From the NCBI RefSeq assembly GCF_001908185.1, contig NZ_LGHM01000051.1:78075-142074 (forward strand): a DNA stretch of 64,000 nt, written 5' to 3'. A model generated the notes under the pieces. It was not told where the DNA came from, made no database searches, and worked only from the letters and a program-made list of their open reading frames with translations. Source of the stretch: Bradyrhizobium sp. AS23.2. Its GTDB lineage: Bacteria; Pseudomonadota; Alphaproteobacteria; Rhizobiales; Xanthobacteraceae. Position 1 is the stretch's first letter. The number at the start of each line of letters is the position of its first letter. The translations under genes were made by a program, and so were the position numbers. Below, one piece after another: positions 37,342 through 47,052 of this stretch.

Positions 37342-38472
<1,131 letters not shown>

Positions 38473-38586
38473 AGGCACCTCCTCCCGGTAGATCGTTCCT
38501 CTCTGTGTCTGAGATCTGTCGCCGGACCTCGCGGTTGTGTCTCGCGTTGCGCAAGTGCTGCCGGCGATTACCGGCGGTGAAAAAGT

Positions 38587-39315
38587 CTATTGCTTCATTA
38601 GTTCTATCGTTAGTTCAGTCGGCTTGCCGGCCGCGACGGTGACGGACTGCTGCACTGGGCCAGTGAGGGACTGGACCGCTACCAGCGTATAGTTGCCAGG
38701 CGGTACGTCAGCGATACTGAACTTTCCGTCCGCGCCGGTGATTGCGTAGTAGGGGTTCTCCACCACGTAGATCCACCCTTCCATCCAGCCGTGTGCGTCG
38801 CAGTCGATGCGCACGGTTCCGGCCCGCGTCAGCTCCGTGGGAATTCGCTGCCCCTCGTTCGGCAGTGCCATATTGAAAGCTGTACGCTTCCCGTAATAGC
38901 CGTGGGTGTTGTGCAGTATCGGGTCGCTATTCACGACCACGAGTGGTCCCCCGCGGATCACCTGAACCTTGGGCTCGAAACGACAGTTGTGATTGACGAG
39001 CTCGGGCGTCTTGGCCTGCCCCGCCTGCGCGGGCCAAGCTTTTCCTTTGGCCACCTGGGCCAAATACACGACCGCGTTCTGCACGGCCTTGTCAGGTCCA
39101 ACGTCGATCAAGGGCTCGTCGCGAGGCCCGTCACAGACCTGGAGATCCTTGTTCGGAATGATCTTCCGCGTCTCGAGCGCGCCATTAAAGATGACCTTGC
39201 CCTGGATGGATCCGCCCTGGGGGACGGGGCCCTCTTCGTATGCGCGCGCCGGCACACCGCTGATCGCGGTGGCGATCAGGGAGGCCACAATGACTGAACA
39301 ATTGGGTTTCATCAC
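38587..39315 (-). CDS. Exported cupredoxin-like / carboxypeptidase-regulatory-domain protein
   Basis: A 242-residue exported protein (signal MKPNCSVIVASLIATAISGV ending PARA). Residues 90-165 look like a plastocyanin-type copper fold: VVVNSDPILHNTHGYYG and TVRIDCDAHGWMEGWIYV provide His, Cys and His positions. The C-terminus is a carboxypeptidase-regulatory-like (CarboxypepD_reg) beta sandwich: ITGADGKFSIADVPPGNYTL. It is the first gene of the minus-strand oxidase cluster and is divergent from the SCO chaperone. A copper- or electron-transfer role for the oxidase is inferred. Confidence 0.7.
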   Translation of the reverse strand: MMKPNCSVIVASLIATAISGVPARAYEEGPVPQGGSIQGKVIFNGALETRKIIPNKDLQVCDGPRDEPLIDVGPDKAVQNAVVYLAQVAKGKAWPAQAGQAKTPELVNHNCRFEPKVQVIRGGPLVVVNSDPILHNTHGYYGKRTAFNMALPNEGQRIPTELTRAGTVRIDCDAHGWMEGWIYVVENPYYAITGADGKFSIADVPPGNYTLVAVQSLTGPVQQSVTVAAGKPTELTIELMKQ

Positions 39316-39404
39316 GGCGCCTCCCCGTTCTCAATGCCAAGACCCAATCGTCTTGCCAGGGGAAACACACCTTAGTAATTTATAGCATACCTAAACTTAC
39401 CTGA

Positions 39405-39420
39405 AGTCAATGATTTGACT
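39405..39420. promoter_or_regulatory. Inverted repeat in the divergent promoter between oxidase cluster and SCO gene
   Basis: AGTCAA-TGAT-TTGACT is a perfect 6-4-6 inverted repeat in the 173-base intergenic region, the most AT-rich spot nearby (TAATTTATAGCATACCT just beside it may hold a -10 element). It is everted relative to an FNR/FixK box (TTGA...TCAA), so a different dimeric regulator is likely. It could control both the oxidase genes and the SCO gene. Confidence 0.5.
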
Positions 39421-39488
39421 GGCGCAGAGCAGGCGTCGAGGAGCGGCTTCGCGGCCTGAAAGCTGCGACCAGAGATTGCGGAGGTCCA

Positions 39489-40094
39489 ATGAATCGCCGC
39501 CGTGAACTCATTCATCTTTCGGCTCTTGAGCGAAGTCTCTCTGGTGCGGTCCTCGCGATAGTGCTGGCCATCAGCCAACCGGCCTCATCTGTCTCGATAG
39601 GGGGACCTTTCAGTCTGACAGCGCCCGACGGCACGACGGTCACCGATCAGACTTATCGGGGAAAATGGCTGCTCGTGTATTTCGGATATACCTTCTGTCC
39701 CAATAGTTGCCCAACGACGCTCATGGAGATCGCTGCTGCGCTTGAGAAGCTCGGCCCTAACGCCGCAAAGGTGCAGCCGATCTTCATCACCGTTGATCCC
39801 AAGCGCGATACACCTGACGTGCTGGCCAAATACACGGAGTCATTCGATCCAAGAATTGTCGGGCTCACGGGCACTCCCGCGCAGATCGCCGCCGTGGCAC
39901 ACGAATACGGAGCGTACTATGTCGCACACAAGGGTGATGAGGGCGCCAATGACTACCTCATCGACCACAGCACCTACCTCTACGTCATGGACCCGCAAGG
40001 TCAGTTTGTGCAGGCATTCGACGCCGATACGCCCGCCGATCGTATCGCCGACGATTTGCTCCACCTCGTGAAACCGGAAGGGAAGTCGCATTGA
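39489..40094 (+). CDS. SCO1/SenC-type copper chaperone
   Basis: A 201-residue thioredoxin-fold protein anchored or secreted through SLSGAVLAIVLAISQPASSV. The copper site is complete: VYFGYTFCPNSCPTT (CxxxC) and the distal His in LIDHSTYLYVMDP; the VDPKRDTPDVLAKY segment is also typical. SCO proteins load copper into CuA or CuB of haem-copper oxidases and act as thiol reductants. It is divergent from the oxidase cluster, whose CuB site it could metallate with CcoI. Confidence 0.92.
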   Translation: MNRRRELIHLSALERSLSGAVLAIVLAISQPASSVSIGGPFSLTAPDGTTVTDQTYRGKWLLVYFGYTFCPNSCPTTLMEIAAALEKLGPNAAKVQPIFITVDPKRDTPDVLAKYTESFDPRIVGLTGTPAQIAAVAHEYGAYYVAHKGDEGANDYLIDHSTYLYVMDPQGQFVQAFDADTPADRIADDLLHLVKPEGKSH

Positions 40095-40169
40095 CGTGAG
40101 ATGATGCCGGGTAGCGGCAGCGGTGATTTCCAGGAAAGATTTGGCACCGCGTGCGCACGGGAGGAAGGG

Positions 40170-40941
40170 ATGGCACGCATCTTCATCACCGGCAGCACCG
40201 ATGGGCTCGGTCGCGCGGCGGCGCGCTCGCTTCTGAGCGTGGGCCATCAAGTCGTCCTGCATGCGCGATCGAGCGAGCGCGCCTCGGCGCTTGCCGATCT
40301 CTTGTCCGCAACCGCCGGAGTCGTCATCGGCGACCTGAGCAGCGCGGCCGATGTCCGCCGCATCGCGGACCAGGTCAACGCGATCGGCCGCATGGATGCC
40401 ATCATCCACAATGCCGGCATCTACACGGCACCTAGTCGAGGATCGACGCCGGAAGGGCATGCGGTCACCTTGGCGGTGAACACGCTGGCGCCGTTCATGC
40501 TGACGGCCTTGATCGAGCGACCCGACCGGCTGGTCTATCTCAGCAGCGGACTTCACCGGGGGGGGGGGCGATGGCTCCTTGCGCGATCTCGACTGGACCG
40601 ATCGTCCATGGGATGGGGCGCGCGCCTATGCGGAAAGCAAGCTGCATGTCGTCGCGTTGGCTTTTTGTCTCGCCCGGCGGTGGCCGAAGGTCCTCTGCAA
40701 CGCGGTCGATCCCGGCTGGGTGCGCACGCGGATGGGAGGTGCGAGCGCTCCGGTCGACATCGATACGGGGCAGCGGACGCAGAGCTGGCTCGCCGCGAGC
40801 TCCGACGCTGCCGCCATGGTCAGCGGCAGATACTGGCACAACATGCGGCAGGACCAGCCTGCGGCCGAAGCAATGGATGCCGTCTTCCAGGACGCACTGG
40901 TCGCACGTCTTCAAGAACTTACCGGCGTGGCGCTGCCCTGA
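40170..40941 (+). pseudogene. Short-chain dehydrogenase, frameshifted in an 11-base G tract
   Basis: The first frame (ATG 40170 after GGAGGAAGGG) reads [33 protein letters not shown] and [12 protein letters not shown]. The second resumes [33 protein letters not shown] (Tyr-X3-Lys) and [13 protein letters not shown] to the TGA at 40941. The break is at 40558-40568, eleven G in a row; ten (or seven) would restore a 256-residue SDR. A homopolymer miscall or true slippage is likely. It leads a run of four broken genes. Confidence 0.8.
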
Positions 40942-40988
40942 AGGAGGCGCTTCGTCGGTCGACGCTAATCGAACGAGGAGTCACGACG

Positions 40989-41977
40989 ATGGACTACAAG
41001 CATCTCGGCCGCACCGGCCTGAAGGTCAGCCGGATCGTGCTCGGCACGATGAACTTCGGCGAGCTGACCGACGAGAAGACCAGCTTCGCGATCATGGACG
41101 AGGCGCTGCAAGCGGGCATCAATATGTTCGACACGGCCGACGTCTATGGCGGGCCGCAGTCGCCGGATATGGCGAAGGGGTTCGGCGTCTCGGAGGAGAT
41201 CATCGGCAATTGACTGGCGCAGAATGCCGGCCGGCGCGACAAGATCGTGCTGGCGACCAAGGTCTACCACCGATGGAGACCGGCCCCAACGACAAGTACC
41301 TCTCGGCCTACCACATTCGGCGCGCATGCGAGGCGAGCCTGCGCCGGCTCCGGACCGACCACATAGACCTCTATCAGATGCACCACGTCGACCGTTCGAC
41401 GCCTTGGGAAGAGATCTGGCAGGCGATGGCGCAGCTTATCCGAGAGGGCAAGATCACCTATGTCGGCTCCTCCAACTTTGCCGGCTGGGACATCGCTACC
41501 GCGCAGATGACCGCGGCGTCACGCAGCTTGCTCGGCCTCGCCTCCGAGCAGAGCCTCTACAATCTCACTCAGCGGACGGCCGAACTGGAGGTGATCCCGG
41601 CGCTGCGTCACTTCGGCATCGGCCTCATCCCATGGAGCCCGATCGGCATGGGCCTCCTCGGCGGGGTGCTGAAGAAGATTGAAGGTGGCCGCCGCGCGTC
41701 CGAGCGGATGCAGCAGCAGGTGAACAAGTCGCGGCCGCGGCTCGAAGCCTATGAAAAGCTGTGCGCCGATCTCGGTGAGGCACCGGCCGATGTGGCGCTC
41801 GCTTGGCTGCTCCACAATCCCGTCGTCACGGCGGCCATCAGCGGGCCCCGCACTGTCGAGCAGCTTCGTCAGAACTTGAAGGCGCCTTCGCTCCGCCTCG
41901 CCGACAAGACGTTGGCGAACCTGGATGAGATCTGGCCCGGTCCGGGGGGCGAGGCGCCCGTTGCCTATGCCTGGTAG
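40989..41977 (+). pseudogene. Aldo/keto reductase with a premature TGA and a one-base frameshift
   Basis: Starts [20 protein letters not shown], then [20 protein letters not shown] (active-site Asp and Tyr). After SEEIIGN comes TGA where relatives have a Trp (IIG.WLAQ), then in frame LAQNAGRRDKIVLATKVY, then a shift into PMETGPNDKYLSAYHIRRAC, the C-terminal barrel (DLYQMHHVD) and the end PGGEAPVAYAW. Two separate lesions with no homopolymer make real decay likelier than in neighbouring genes. The intact protein would be about 330 residues and NADPH-dependent. Confidence 0.8.
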
Positions 41978-41981
41978 AGCG

Positions 41982-43116
41982 ATGTCGGCGGTTACGGAAC
42001 AGACATCGGAAGTGGCTCCGATGTTGTTGCCGATCATGGGGATTGTCTTCGTCGCTTCCTCGTCATCGGCATCGCGATGCCCGTCCTTCCGCTTCACGTG
42101 CACGATGGCCTGGGGCTGGGGCCTTTTGTCGTGGGCCTCGTCGCCGGAAGTCAGTTCGCTGCCTCGCTGATCTCGAGGCCCGTGGCGGGAAGCTACTCGG
42201 ACAACAGCGGCGCAAAGCGGGGCGTGATCGTCGGTCTGCTCGCGGCCGCGGCTTCCGGACTGCTTTATCTGCTGTCGCTCGCTTCATCGATGCTCCGCTT
42301 GCGTCAGTCTCCATTCTACTGCTGGGGCGCGGGCTGCTTGGCGCGGCCGAAAGTTTCACCATCACGGCAGCCGTGAGTTGGGGCCTCGCGCTCGTCGATT
42401 CCCGCAGCACCGGCAAGGTCATTGCTTGGGTCGGATCGGCCGTGTTCGCGGCCTTTGCCATCGGCGCGCCGGCCGGATCGGCCCTCTACGCGGCTTACGG
42501 GTTTGCCGCGATCGCGCTCGCAACCGCGGCGGCTCCGCTTGCCACTTTGCTGCTTGTCGCGCGCCTCCCGGCGGTCGCGCCGGTGCACCACGCGCGTTTC
42601 TCGTTCGTCGAGGTTGTCGGTGCCGTATGGGTGCCGGGCATGGGCTCGGCGCTCGGCAGCGTCGGTTTCGGTGCGGTGACTACCTTCGTCGCGTTGCTGT
42701 TCGCGAGCCGCGGCTGGCCGAACGGATGGCACGCCTACTCGGCATATGCCACGGCTTTCATCCTGGCGCGGGTATTCTTCAGCCACGTTCCCGACGCGAT
42801 CGGCGGGGCGAAGGTCGCCTTTGTCTGCGCGTTGATCGAAGCGGCCGGTCAGGAGTTGATCTGGCTGTCCGTTCGGCCGGAGATGGCATTGGTCGGGGCC
42901 GCCCTCACCGGCTTCGGCTTCTCCCTCGTTTATCCAGGCTTCGGCGTGGAAGCGGTGCGCCGCGTGCCGCCGCAGAGCCGGGGCCTGGCACTGGGCTTGA
43001 TCGCGACCGGAGCGAGGATGAACGTCGTGTTTCTCGCCAGTGCCGCAACCGTTCTCTGCGCCGTCCTCGTCGCGGCTTGGCTGATGAGGCACCCCGCAAC
43101 CGAGAAATCAACCTGA
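41982..43116 (+). pseudogene. Major facilitator superfamily transporter with two frameshifts
   Basis: Three successive frames are needed: MSAVTEQTSEVAPMLLPIMG, IVFVA; then (shift near 42055) FLVIGIAMPVLPLHVHDGLG with AGSYSDNSGAKRGVIVGLLA, the MFS loop 2-3 motif; then (shift near 42280) PLASVSILLLGRGLLGAAES and the C-terminal six helices through GFSLVYPGFGVEAVRRVPPQ. Together they form a 12-helix exporter of about 375 residues of the YhhS/arabinose-efflux type. Neither break is in a long homopolymer. It begins 5 bases after the aldo/keto reductase stop. Confidence 0.8.
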
Positions 43117-43135
43117 GAGCGCGAAAGGACGGGCG

Positions 43136-43367
43136 ATGCCCCACGTGGTCGTGAAGCTCCATTCTGGAATGGTCGGAGCAGATGAAGTCCGCTTTGGCAA
43201 CGGCACTGACGAAAGCGGTGATGGACACGCTCGGATCCGGAGAGGAATCGGTCTCCGTCGCCATCGAGGACATCCACCCGAAGGACTGGTCGGAGCAGGT
43301 CTACAAGCCCGACATCCTCGCCAAACCTGACAGTATCTACAAGAAGCCGGGCTACGACCCGCGCTGA
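43136..43367 (+). pseudogene. Tautomerase (4-oxalocrotonate tautomerase-like), frameshifted
   Basis: MPHVVVKLHSG in one frame, then WSEQMKSALATALTKAVMDT, LGSGEESVSVAIEDIHPKDW, SEQVYKPDILAKPDSIYKKP in another. The catalytic N-terminal Pro and the whole small tautomerase fold of about 76 residues are present once a one-base shift near 43167 is removed. Fourth consecutive damaged gene; the cupin gene after it is intact. Confidence 0.75.
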
Positions 43368-43439
43368 CGGAAATCCAAGGTCGGCTTGGAGCCTCCACTC
43401 TGGCTGGCTGTTAATCGTATCTGACAAAGGAGCATGAAC

Positions 43440-43859
43440 ATGGACATCAAACGCAGTGGCTCTCGACCTTCCGGCAAGGGGCCGGCGGAATACTTCACAG
43501 GCGCGGTGCGCGTGGACCCGCTTTTCGAGGCGCCGGAGCCGGCTCGTGCTCGCGGCGCCCTCGTGACGTTCGAGCCCGGCGCCAGGACGGCCTGGCACAC
43601 ACATCCGCTCGGCCAGACGCTGATCGTCGTGTCAGGGCTCGGCTGGGTGCAGCGGGACGGCGGACCGGTCGAGGAGATTCGTCCAGGCGACGTTGTTTGG
43701 TTCGAGGCCGGCGAGAAGCATTGGCACGGAGCCACAGCCGATACTGCGATGAGCCACATCGCGATCCAGGAAGCGCTGAACGGCAGTCCCGTCACATGGT
43801 TGGAAAAAGTCAGCGACGAACAATACCTGGATCGGCACGAAGGGACCGGTCACGTGTAA
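43440..43859 (+). CDS. Cupin-domain protein
   Basis: A 139-residue single cupin: [20 protein letters not shown] (metal ligands H.H with Gln), [40 protein letters not shown] (third His). Layout resembles the metal-dependent (R)-hydroxynitrile-lyase-like and small oxidoreductase-associated cupins. The ATG at 43440 is 7 bases after AAGGAG and preferred over 43434. It ends the damaged reductase/tautomerase cluster but is itself undamaged. Substrate unknown. Confidence 0.85.
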   Translation: MDIKRSGSRPSGKGPAEYFTGAVRVDPLFEAPEPARARGALVTFEPGARTAWHTHPLGQTLIVVSGLGWVQRDGGPVEEIRPGDVVWFEAGEKHWHGATADTAMSHIAIQEALNGSPVTWLEKVSDEQYLDRHEGTGHV

Positions 43860-43961
43860 GCGCTCTTTCGGACGGCGCCCTAGCGTGTTCGGGATGCATC
43901 GGGCTGGGCTTCGGGCTAAAGCCCGGTGCTCGAATTCTGGGCTTTGGACGACCCGCCCTTC

Positions 43962-44310
43962 TGCACGATTAGCTGCGCTGCAATACTCTATCGCGAAGAA
44001 GCGGTGGATCACCGACCTCCATCGGACTACGCCACAATCTCACTACTTCGGTCAGCGTCCTCAACGCGGAGAAAGTGAGTACGACTCCACCAGACTACGC
44101 TAAAGGCCGCGATCCCAGCCGGCCGCACTCCTTCCCCTTAATCATTAGGACGACGTTACCGCGTTGATTTGCAAGCAAACTTCTCAAGCTGACGGTCAAA
44201 TCCCGACGGCATACCCGCCCGAACTTTTTGGTTTTGAATTCACAGGAAAATTTGTTTCGCTCGGAGGAATTGCGGCTTCGGCAACTATCGGAGTCAATCG
44301 ACGAAGTAGA
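43962..44310 (+). repeat. Dispersed repeat, copy 1 (long form)
   Basis: From AGGACGAC at 44147 the sequence through about 44310 recurs at 58099-58268 and 63695-63862. Shared blocks are 'GACGAC..TACCGCG.TGATTTGCAA', 'TCAAATCCCGACGG.ATA.CCGCC', 'TTGAATTCACAGGAAAATT' and 'ACTATCGGAGTC.ATCGA', each within 20 bases. The preceding 185 bases (ACAATACTCT-, GCGGTGGA-, AAAGTGAG-, ATCATTA-containing) also recur before copy 3 but not copy 2. No open frame is conserved between copies. Same orientation in all three. Looks like a degenerate noncoding element or the end of a lost mobile element. Confidence 0.7.
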
Positions 44311-44656
44311 CGTGTGCTCGGTGTGAGCGGCCGCCGCTTCGCTTCTCTCGATTTCCGCTTGATACCGTCAACTATTCTCAGTCGAAGGGCATCGATGGCC
44401 CCGTTTTGCGCCCTAAGCTGCCGCTTCGAGCGCTTCACTCGCTTTGCCCTAAGACAAACCACGGACGAGAACCGCCCATCAGCGGTTGACCAGATTTGTT
44501 GGTATGCTCATGACCGCCAACGGCCGCAATTTCCGGTCGTTTGCTAGAATGTTCGGGACGACCGGCACTCGTGCGTGACACGAAACAGTGTCTCTCGCCG
44601 TCCGAACATGTGCTCCGTCCCGGCCGAGCCCAAATGTTTGGCCGAACGGCCTCGAA
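44311..44656. other. Region after repeat copy 1, no gene recognised
   Basis: About 345 bases without a family match. GATACCGTCAA near 44360 also occurs at an equivalent place after copy 2 (58318-58328), so the repeat may extend weakly into this stretch. The last part (44500-44656) leads into the promoter of the exported-protein gene. Confidence 0.35.
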
Positions 44657-44673
44657 CCTCGGCTCGGCCGAGG
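44657..44673. promoter_or_regulatory. Stem-loop / inverted repeat before the exported-protein gene
   Basis: CCTCGGC-TCG-GCCGAGG is a perfect 7-3-7 inverted repeat, 31 bases before the ATG at 44704. No T run follows, so an operator or an mRNA leader hairpin is more likely than a terminator. Confidence 0.35.
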
Positions 44674-44703
44674 CAATTGCAAGCCACATCCAAGGAGCCC
44701 GAC

Positions 44704-45459
44704 ATGACCAGTATTCGTACTCAGGCGCGCAGCGAAGTGAGACTGAATGTGATCCGCCTCTTGGCCTTCGGCCTACTGTTGGTCCTCCCTGCGGCTTCCC
44801 GGGCGCAGCAGAGCCCATCGATTGCCGAGCAGATCGCAAAGACCTACGGTCTTGATTCATTTGGACAAATCGAGGCGATCCGCTACACGTGGAACGGTGA
44901 GTTTCCTGGCGGTCACAAAATTTCCAACAAGTGGGAATGGAGCCCGAAGACCGACACGGTCTCCTACGAGGGGAAAGATAAGGAAGGCAATCCGGTCAAG
45001 GTGACCTATCAGCGCTCCCAGCTCTCTAGCCAAAGCGATGTCGTCAAGAAAGAAGTCGATCCAGCATTCTCCAACGATCAATATTGGGTGTTGCTCCCGT
45101 TCCACCTGCTATGGGATGGCGCGACCGCGACCGACGAAGGCCAGCAGAAGCGACCGACAGGTGACACGTCGGCCCAGAAGGTGGTGATGAAATACCCGTC
45201 GGAGGGCGGCTACCAGCCCGGCGACACGTGGGACCTCTACATTGGCGCCGACAAGCGAATTGAGGAAATCGCTTACCACCGGGGCGCTGCCAACCCGCCG
45301 CACTTCGTGACCGCGATATATGCGGACCACAAGAAGGCCGGCCCGCTCCTGATCTCAATGAATCACCCCGGGATGGTGGACGGAAAGCCCTTCCGGATCA
45401 CGTTGACGGATGTGTCGGTGAAATTGACAGGATCCGACAAATGGATCGACGCGCAATGA
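44704..45459 (+). CDS. Exported protein of unknown function
   Basis: A 251-residue protein with a signal peptide (LNVIRLLAFGLLLVLPAASR, then AQQSP). The mature part begins SIAEQIAKTYGLDSFGQIEA, IRYTWNGEF and contains YWVLLPFHLLWDGATA and GDTWDLYIGADKRIEEIAYH. Alternating short strands suggest a beta-barrel-like or lipocalin-like periplasmic fold related to outer-membrane lipoprotein-sorting proteins, but I do not recognise a named family. AAGGAG lies 7 bases before the ATG. A terminator follows at once, so it is a single-gene unit. Confidence 0.75.
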   Translation: MTSIRTQARSEVRLNVIRLLAFGLLLVLPAASRAQQSPSIAEQIAKTYGLDSFGQIEAIRYTWNGEFPGGHKISNKWEWSPKTDTVSYEGKDKEGNPVKVTYQRSQLSSQSDVVKKEVDPAFSNDQYWVLLPFHLLWDGATATDEGQQKRPTGDTSAQKVVMKYPSEGGYQPGDTWDLYIGADKRIEEIAYHRGAANPPHFVTAIYADHKKAGPLLISMNHPGMVDGKPFRITLTDVSVKLTGSDKWIDAQ

Positions 45460-45477
45460 CCCTAGGAGGGGTTTTTT
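45460..45477 (+). terminator. Short hairpin plus T6, intrinsic terminator
   Basis: Directly after the stop codon: CCCT-AGG-AGGG followed by G and six T. The stem is short but the T tract is the clearest in the window. Confidence 0.55.
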
Positions 45478-45506
45478 CGGACAGCTGATCGAAAGCACGT
45501 AAGGCG

Positions 45507-45540
45507 GGCGCACCGTCCGATCGCCTGCGGGCGGTGCGCC
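45507..45540. terminator. Long GC-rich stem-loop between exported-protein and DoxX-like genes
   Basis: GGCGCACCG and CGGTGCGCC (9-bp perfect stem) are separated by 16 bases. It lies 30 bases after the first terminator; a backup terminator or leader structure of the next gene. Confidence 0.45.
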
Positions 45541-45618
45541 TTGGCAGGCAACTGGCACGCAGAGTAACGATGCGATTAAGCGATACGTAGAGCAACCAAG
45601 TCCCCTGGGAGCCCGCGC

Positions 45619-46275
45619 ATGCCCACCAATCCTTTCACCGACGTCTGGCATTTCCTGACCGCGACGACGAGCGACTATCTCCATCAGGGAAATTGGCGCT
45701 ATCTGATCGTGGCGCTATTCTGGGCACTGCTGCTTGCCAGCATCGTGATTGCTGTGCGGAATTGGCGAGAAGATCCTGCGCAGCGTACCAGCCGACATCT
45801 TGGAATCTGGGTGGCGCGAGTCTTGATCGGCTGCCTGTGGTTCCAGGGCATGTTGTGGAAACTACCGCTGCCGGTGTCCGACGGTCTGCAATACTGGACC
45901 GAACAGGAATCGACCAGCGCGGCGTTCGAGTTTCACCGCACCTTCATGAAGGACATCGTGCTGCCTCACATGACGATCTTTGGGCCTATCGTCTTTTTGG
46001 CCGAGCTGGTGTTCGCTGGATCGATGATCCTCGGCCTTGCGGTGCGATTGGTGGGAGTGCTGGCCCTCGCCTATACGCTGCAACTCTGGCTCGGCCTGTA
46101 TGGCAACCCCTCCGAGTGGCCATGGACGTATATGTGCCTGGCCCTCCTGATGTTCCTGTTTGCGCTCGACGGCGCCGGCCGCAGTCTTGGCCTTGATGCC
46201 TGGCTTCGCCGCGAGGTGCCCGTCGTGCGCGACGGCAAGGGGTTTGTTGGCTGGTTCTTCGACATCGCGGGTTGA
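45619..46275 (+). CDS. DoxX/DoxD-like membrane protein
   Basis: A 218-residue protein with about four to five helices: YLIVALFWALLLASIVIAV, GIWVARVLIGCLWFQGMLWK, FGPIVFLAELVFAGSMILGL and MCLALLMFLFALDGAGRSLG. The 'R...G..w...G..K' and 'E...G..l.lG...R' pattern is that of DoxX/TQO small-subunit proteins. In Acidianus DoxD is part of thiosulfate:quinone oxidoreductase; bacterial relatives are mostly uncharacterised. The sulfur-oxidation module 15 kb away makes a link tempting but unproven. It precedes the methyltransferase-like gene by 21 bases. Confidence 0.75.
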   Translation: MPTNPFTDVWHFLTATTSDYLHQGNWRYLIVALFWALLLASIVIAVRNWREDPAQRTSRHLGIWVARVLIGCLWFQGMLWKLPLPVSDGLQYWTEQESTSAAFEFHRTFMKDIVLPHMTIFGPIVFLAELVFAGSMILGLAVRLVGVLALAYTLQLWLGLYGNPSEWPWTYMCLALLMFLFALDGAGRSLGLDAWLRREVPVVRDGKGFVGWFFDIAG

Positions 46276-46296
46276 TCGTTGATCGCGGTCGTTTGG

Positions 46297-47052
46297 ATGA
46301 GAAAACGAGCATATGAGGGCGCTGGCCTCGCAGCGACGCTCTTTATCGCGCTGGGCGCCGCCGTCAGCGCGCACGCCGCTGACATCGGCTATCTGGCTCC
46401 GCCGGGAGTCGCCGCAACGGCGTTTCCCGCACCCCAGCGTCCGGTTGCCAAGATCGTCAGCCCCAGGCGTTCCAATGAGGAGCACCGCGACTCCCTCAAT
46501 GAGGACGGCGAGATCGTCCGTCTTCTTGAACTGAAACCTGGCATGACGGTCGGCGACATCGGTGCGGGTAGTGGCTACCACACCGTTCGCCTCTCGCCGC
46601 TCGTCGGCCCCACCGGCTCTGTCATCGCTGAGGACGTCACGCGGAAATACCTCGTCGAGCTCGCCAGGCGAACGGAGCAACTGAAGCTGACAAACGTCAA
46701 GTTCGCGCTCGGCGAACCAGGTGACCCTCGCCTGCCTGCGTCCTCGCTGGATGCCGCGATCCTCGTGCACATGTATCACGAGATCGCCCAGCCCTATGCC
46801 TTCCTCTACGATCTCGTGCCCGCGCTAAAGCCCAGCGCGCGGGTCGGAATTGTCGACCTTGAGCAGCCGACATCGGACCACGGCACGCCGATTGAGCTGC
46901 TGCGTTGCGAACTCTCTGCGGTTGGATATCGCGAGATCGCCACATATCAGCTGGCAGGCGATGGCGGATACCTCGCGGTGTTTTCGCCACCGGAAAAACG
47001 AAGATCTCCCGGGAGCATCGTTGCTTGTGCGGATCGTACCGGCGCACGCTGA
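46297..47052 (+). CDS. Exported SAM-dependent methyltransferase-like protein
   Basis: A 251-residue class I methyltransferase fold: motif I MTVGDIGAGSGYHTVRLSPL, acidic residue in SVIAEDVTRKYL, and post-motif LVPALKPSARVGIVDLEQPT. The N-terminus (GAGLAATLFIALGAAVSAHA, then AD) is a signal peptide, so the protein should be periplasmic although SAM is cytoplasmic. Exported methyltransferase-like proteins of this kind exist in many proteobacteria with unknown function. The ATG at 46297 is chosen because it begins the signal peptide; a TTG at 46279 is possible. Its end meets the convergent GT2 gene. Confidence 0.8.
   Translation: MRKRAYEGAGLAATLFIALGAAVSAHAADIGYLAPPGVAATAFPAPQRPVAKIVSPRRSNEEHRDSLNEDGEIVRLLELKPGMTVGDIGAGSGYHTVRLSPLVGPTGSVIAEDVTRKYLVELARRTEQLKLTNVKFALGEPGDPRLPASSLDAAILVHMYHEIAQPYAFLYDLVPALKPSARVGIVDLEQPTSDHGTPIELLRCELSAVGYREIATYQLAGDGGYLAVFSPPEKRRSPGSIVACADRTGAR

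Noticed and set aside
41211..41213. TGA in the aldo/keto reductase as selenocysteine
   Set aside because: Relatives have Trp there, no SECIS-like hairpin was seen after it, and a second frameshift follows.
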